Assembly: GCA_016927175.1 (NCBI GenBank)
Contig: JAFGNC010000208.1
Coordinates: forward strand, 1 to 16,317
Reading direction: 5' to 3'
From: Gammaproteobacteria bacterium
GTDB taxonomy: Bacteria; Pseudomonadota; Gammaproteobacteria; Steroidobacterales; Rariloculaceae
DNA: 16,317 nucleotides
Part shown: piece by piece, positions 14,914 to 16,317 of the stretch
How positions within the stretch are numbered: position 1 is the first letter of the stretch
Layout of the letters: the number at the start of each line of letters is the position of its first letter
The notes under the pieces: model-generated
Database searches by the model: none
What the model saw: the letters and a program-made list of their open reading frames with translations, nothing else
What the model was told of the DNA's origin: nothing
Made by a program: the position numbers and the translations under genes

Positions 14914-16269
14914 TTGAACTCAGAGGACCCTAAGGCTCGGCCCCGGCCTCCCAGGATCGTCCCGCGCGCCGAGCACACCGTCAGCCGGGCGGACGTCTCC
15001 AGTAACGCTTTGAAAGTGCTGTACCGGCTCAAGAATGCCGGGTACTCGGCATTCCTGGTCGGAGGCGGCGTCCGCGATCTGCTGCTCGGGCGCCATCCCA
15101 AGGACTTCGACGTCGTTACGGATGCCCACCCGGAGCAGGTGAACCAGCTTTTCCGCAACTGCCGCCTGATCGGCCGGCGGTTCAGGCTTGCGCACGTGCG
15201 TTTCGGCCGGGACATCATCGAGGTCGCGACGTTTCGGGCGACCGGCACCAACGGCAACGGCAACGGCCCCGGGGAAGGGGAGGACGACCGCAGCCACTCC
15301 GACAGCGGCCGCATCCTGCGTGACAACGTCTACGGCTCGATCGACGAGGACATCTGGCGGCGCGATTTCACGGTCAACGCGCTGTACTACAACATTGCCG
15401 ATTTCACGCTGTGGGATTACACGAACGGCCTCGAGGACATCAAGAGCCGAACGCTGCGCCTGATCGGTGACCCGGTCACGCGCTACCGGGAGGATCCGGT
15501 CCGGATGCTGCGCGCGGTAAGGCTCGCGGCCAAGCTCGACTTCCACATCGCGCCGGAGACCGAGGCGCCGATCCGCGAGCTCGCGGAGCTGCTGAAGGAC
15601 GTGCCGCCGGCGCGCCTGTTCGACGAGGTGCTGAAGCTGTTCCACGCCGGCGCGGCGTTGAAGAGCTTCGAGATGCTGCGCGAGTACCATCTGTTCCATT
15701 ATCTGTTCCCGGCGACGTCGGCAGTGCTGAACGAGCCGGACGGCGCCGCCGCGCTCGAGTTCGTTCGCGAGGGTCTGAAGAACACGGACGAGCGGGTCCG
15801 CGAGGACAAGCCGGTTACACCGATGTTTCTGTTTGCCGTTTTCCTGTGGCCGCCGATCAAGAAGCTGGCGGAGGAACTGCGCGGGGAAGGCCTGTCGCCG
15901 GTCATGGCGCTGAACGAGGCCTCGCACCGGATCGTGGCCGAGCAGCAGCTGCACATCACGTTCCCGAAGCGCTTTGCGATCCCGATGAAGGAGATCCTGG
16001 CGATGCAGTCGCGCTTCGAGAATCGGCGCGGTCCGCGTGCGGCCAAGCTGCTGGAGCACAAGCGCTTCCGCGCAGCGTACGACTTTCTGCTGTTGCGGGC
16101 TCGCTGCGGCGAGGCGGACGCTGAGATCGCCGATTGGTGGACCAAGGCCCAGGAGCTGCCGCCGGAGCAGCAGCGCGAGGCGCTCGGCGGCGGCAAGAAG
16201 AAGCGCCGCAGGCGCTCCAAGTCCCGGCGCGGCCGCGCCGGTGCCGGCGGCGCGTTCGACGCAGCCTGA
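14914..16269 (+). CDS. pcnB: Poly(A) polymerase I
   Basis: A 451-residue enzyme that adds 3' poly(A) tails to RNA, marking transcripts for decay by the degradosome. The nucleotidyltransferase head has GGGVRDLLLGR and KDFDVVTDA with catalytic Asp64 and Asp66. It is followed by IGRRFRLAHVRFG, IEVATFR, LRDNVYGSIDEDIWRRDFT and TRYREDPVRMLRAVRLAAKL, all close to E. coli PcnB. The C-terminal helical region has LLEHKRFRAAYDFL, and the tail is strongly basic (KKKRRRRSKSRRGR), as expected for RNA binding. These features separate it from CCA-adding enzyme. A glycine/asparagine-rich loop at about 110-120, encoded by repeats of AACGGC, replaces a loop in the E. coli protein. The start is TTG with GGAAG 6 nt upstream; no ATG or GTG lies near. 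In E. coli folK follows pcnB; here the window ends 48 nt past the stop with no clear gene start. Confidence 0.95.
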   Translation: MNSEDPKARPRPPRIVPRAEHTVSRADVSSNALKVLYRLKNAGYSAFLVGGGVRDLLLGRHPKDFDVVTDAHPEQVNQLFRNCRLIGRRFRLAHVRFGRDIIEVATFRATGTNGNGNGPGEGEDDRSHSDSGRILRDNVYGSIDEDIWRRDFTVNALYYNIADFTLWDYTNGLEDIKSRTLRLIGDPVTRYREDPVRMLRAVRLAAKLDFHIAPETEAPIRELAELLKDVPPARLFDEVLKLFHAGAALKSFEMLREYHLFHYLFPATSAVLNEPDGAAALEFVREGLKNTDERVREDKPVTPMFLFAVFLWPPIKKLAEELRGEGLSPVMALNEASHRIVAEQQLHITFPKRFAIPMKEILAMQSRFENRRGPRAAKLLEHKRFRAAYDFLLLRARCGEADAEIADWWTKAQELPPEQQREALGGGKKKRRRRSKSRRGRAGAGGAFDAA

Positions 16270-16317
16270 GGGTTGGAAGCTGCGGCCGGGAAGCCGTAAA
16301 GTCCTGACACTGGCCTC

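Noticed and set aside
16304..16317. A possible folK start (CTG ACA CTG GCC) after pcnB, suggested by the E. coli order pcnB-folK
   Set aside because: CTG starts are rare, no ribosome-binding site precedes it, and only four codons are visible; the fifth does not fit the usual aromatic residue of FolK.

Overview
The window is GC-rich bacterial chromosome, most likely from a gammaproteobacterium. The evidence is a poly(A) polymerase close to the enterobacterial PcnB layout, a tRNA-Glu with encoded CCA, two TonB-dependent outer-membrane receptors, and strong third-position G/C in the coding frames. I cannot name the genus. I see no insertion sequence, prophage gene, CRISPR array or rRNA.

Layout, left to right. 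(1) 1-474, minus: the N-terminal part of a secreted esterase running off the left edge, divergent from (2) 694-3879, plus: a natural fusion of beta-phosphoglucomutase (HAD) and a glycoside hydrolase family 65 disaccharide phosphorylase. The two active sites would turn an alpha-glucosyl disaccharide plus phosphate into glucose 6-phosphate in one polypeptide. (3) 4020-7433, plus: a single-domain receiver followed by a large hybrid histidine kinase (degenerate receiver-GAF-PAS-PAS-HisKA-HATPase-receiver). (4) 7474-7707, minus: a 40-residue predicted single-pass membrane peptide, convergent with the kinase, ending in a rho-independent terminator with a UUCG loop. (5) 8192-14622, plus: two unrelated-looking TonB-dependent receptors separated by a 13-bp perfect terminator. 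The second receptor is followed after 6 nt by a small 2-oxoglutarate/Fe(II) oxygenase. (6) 14766-16269: tRNA-Glu(CUC) on the minus strand and pcnB on the plus strand, driven from back-to-back promoters whose -10 boxes overlap.

Functionally the left part is carbohydrate handling, the middle a phosphorelay of unknown input, and the right part outer-membrane uptake with a linked oxygenase, followed by housekeeping RNA genes. The two most interesting items are the receptor-oxygenase pair, which parallels the known Fiu/YbiX and PiuA/PiuC pairing with a different-looking oxygenase, and the small membrane peptide. Nothing here is clearly a wholly new system, and the substrates of the phosphorylase, receptors and oxygenase cannot be read from sequence alone.
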